64,000 nt of DNA from Cordylochernes scorpioides (Eukaryota > Arthropoda > Arachnida > Pseudoscorpiones > Chernetidae): the NCBI GenBank assembly GCA_030710605.1, contig CP092874.1, positions 45,472,665 to 45,536,664 of the forward strand, written 5' to 3'. The first letter of the stretch is position 1, and each line of letters begins with the position of its first letter. This document shows, one piece after another, positions 63,856 to 64,000 of the stretch. The notes under the pieces are model-generated. The model was not told the DNA's origin and ran no database searches. It was given only the letters and a program-made list of their open reading frames with translations. The position numbers and the translations under genes were made by a program.

Positions 63856-64000
63856 TATATATGGAAATTAAAAAAATAAAAAATAAATAAAGGCCAGGAG
63901 GAAAAAAAGTTAGGATATTGATGGTATGTAAAAATTGGTATTTGATCATTTGGAGCCTCCTATACAGGATACTAGTTCACCCTGTTCTGATCAAATCTTC

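Overview
This is AT-rich eukaryotic nuclear DNA, almost certainly from an invertebrate animal. Three 100-N assembly gaps, no bacterial-style operons and dense nested repeats all point that way. The mix is animal-like: Penelope-like elements with GIY-YIG endonuclease, pogo/Tigger DNA transposons, short Helitrons, tRNA-derived SINEs, non-LTR tails and a Ty3/gypsy LTR element. The phylum cannot be fixed from the sequence. No complete host gene is visible. Three short open segments (near 6.5, 12.9 and 47.1 kb) are only candidate host exons, and one tRNA-Glu(UUC)-like gene sits at 4919-4990.

Layout. 0-2 kb: decayed minus-strand LTR retrotransposon (gag, zinc knuckle, retropepsin) running off the left edge. 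2.5-3.4 kb: Penelope-like remnant ending in a hammerhead-like motif. 3.5-4.4 kb: short Helitron and two long palindromes. 4.8-32 kb: SINEs, four Tigger-type families, many copies of a pogo-type MITE (called MITE-C here) and many 105-230 bp palindromic units (PLE-A) that prove to be internally deleted Penelope derivatives. 32.6-35.0 kb: Penelope-like element PLE1, flanked by a perfect 14-bp target duplication and carrying two Helitrons. 37.0-41.5 kb: a rearranged Tigger-B element that received a hammerhead-bearing retrozyme-like insert and then, or independently, a 3.15-kb gypsy element whose single long ORF lacks reverse transcriptase and most of RNase H. 43.7-44.4 kb: 21-bp minisatellite. 51.2-53.2 kb: triple-nested PLE-A / Tigger-A / PLE-A. 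56.2-61.3 kb: PLE2 inside a pre-existing hairpin locus, with an RTE-type tail in one arm and a 2.1-kb Tigger with a nearly intact transposase in the other. 62.4-63.5 kb: another Tigger-B.

How the parts fit together. PLE1 and PLE2 carry the RT and GIY-YIG endonuclease. Their ends are inverted copies of each other, and the abundant palindromes keep just those ends, with their own 9-16 bp target duplications. The simplest reading is a non-autonomous family moved by Penelope machinery. The strongest single RNA call is a complete hammerhead ribozyme on the minus strand at 37393-37436, inside a 514-bp insert with a 319-bp direct repeat and a 13-bp target duplication. That is the architecture of a retrozyme. 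Second is a tRNA-Glu fused to a SINE and retroposed as one unit at 4918-5304.
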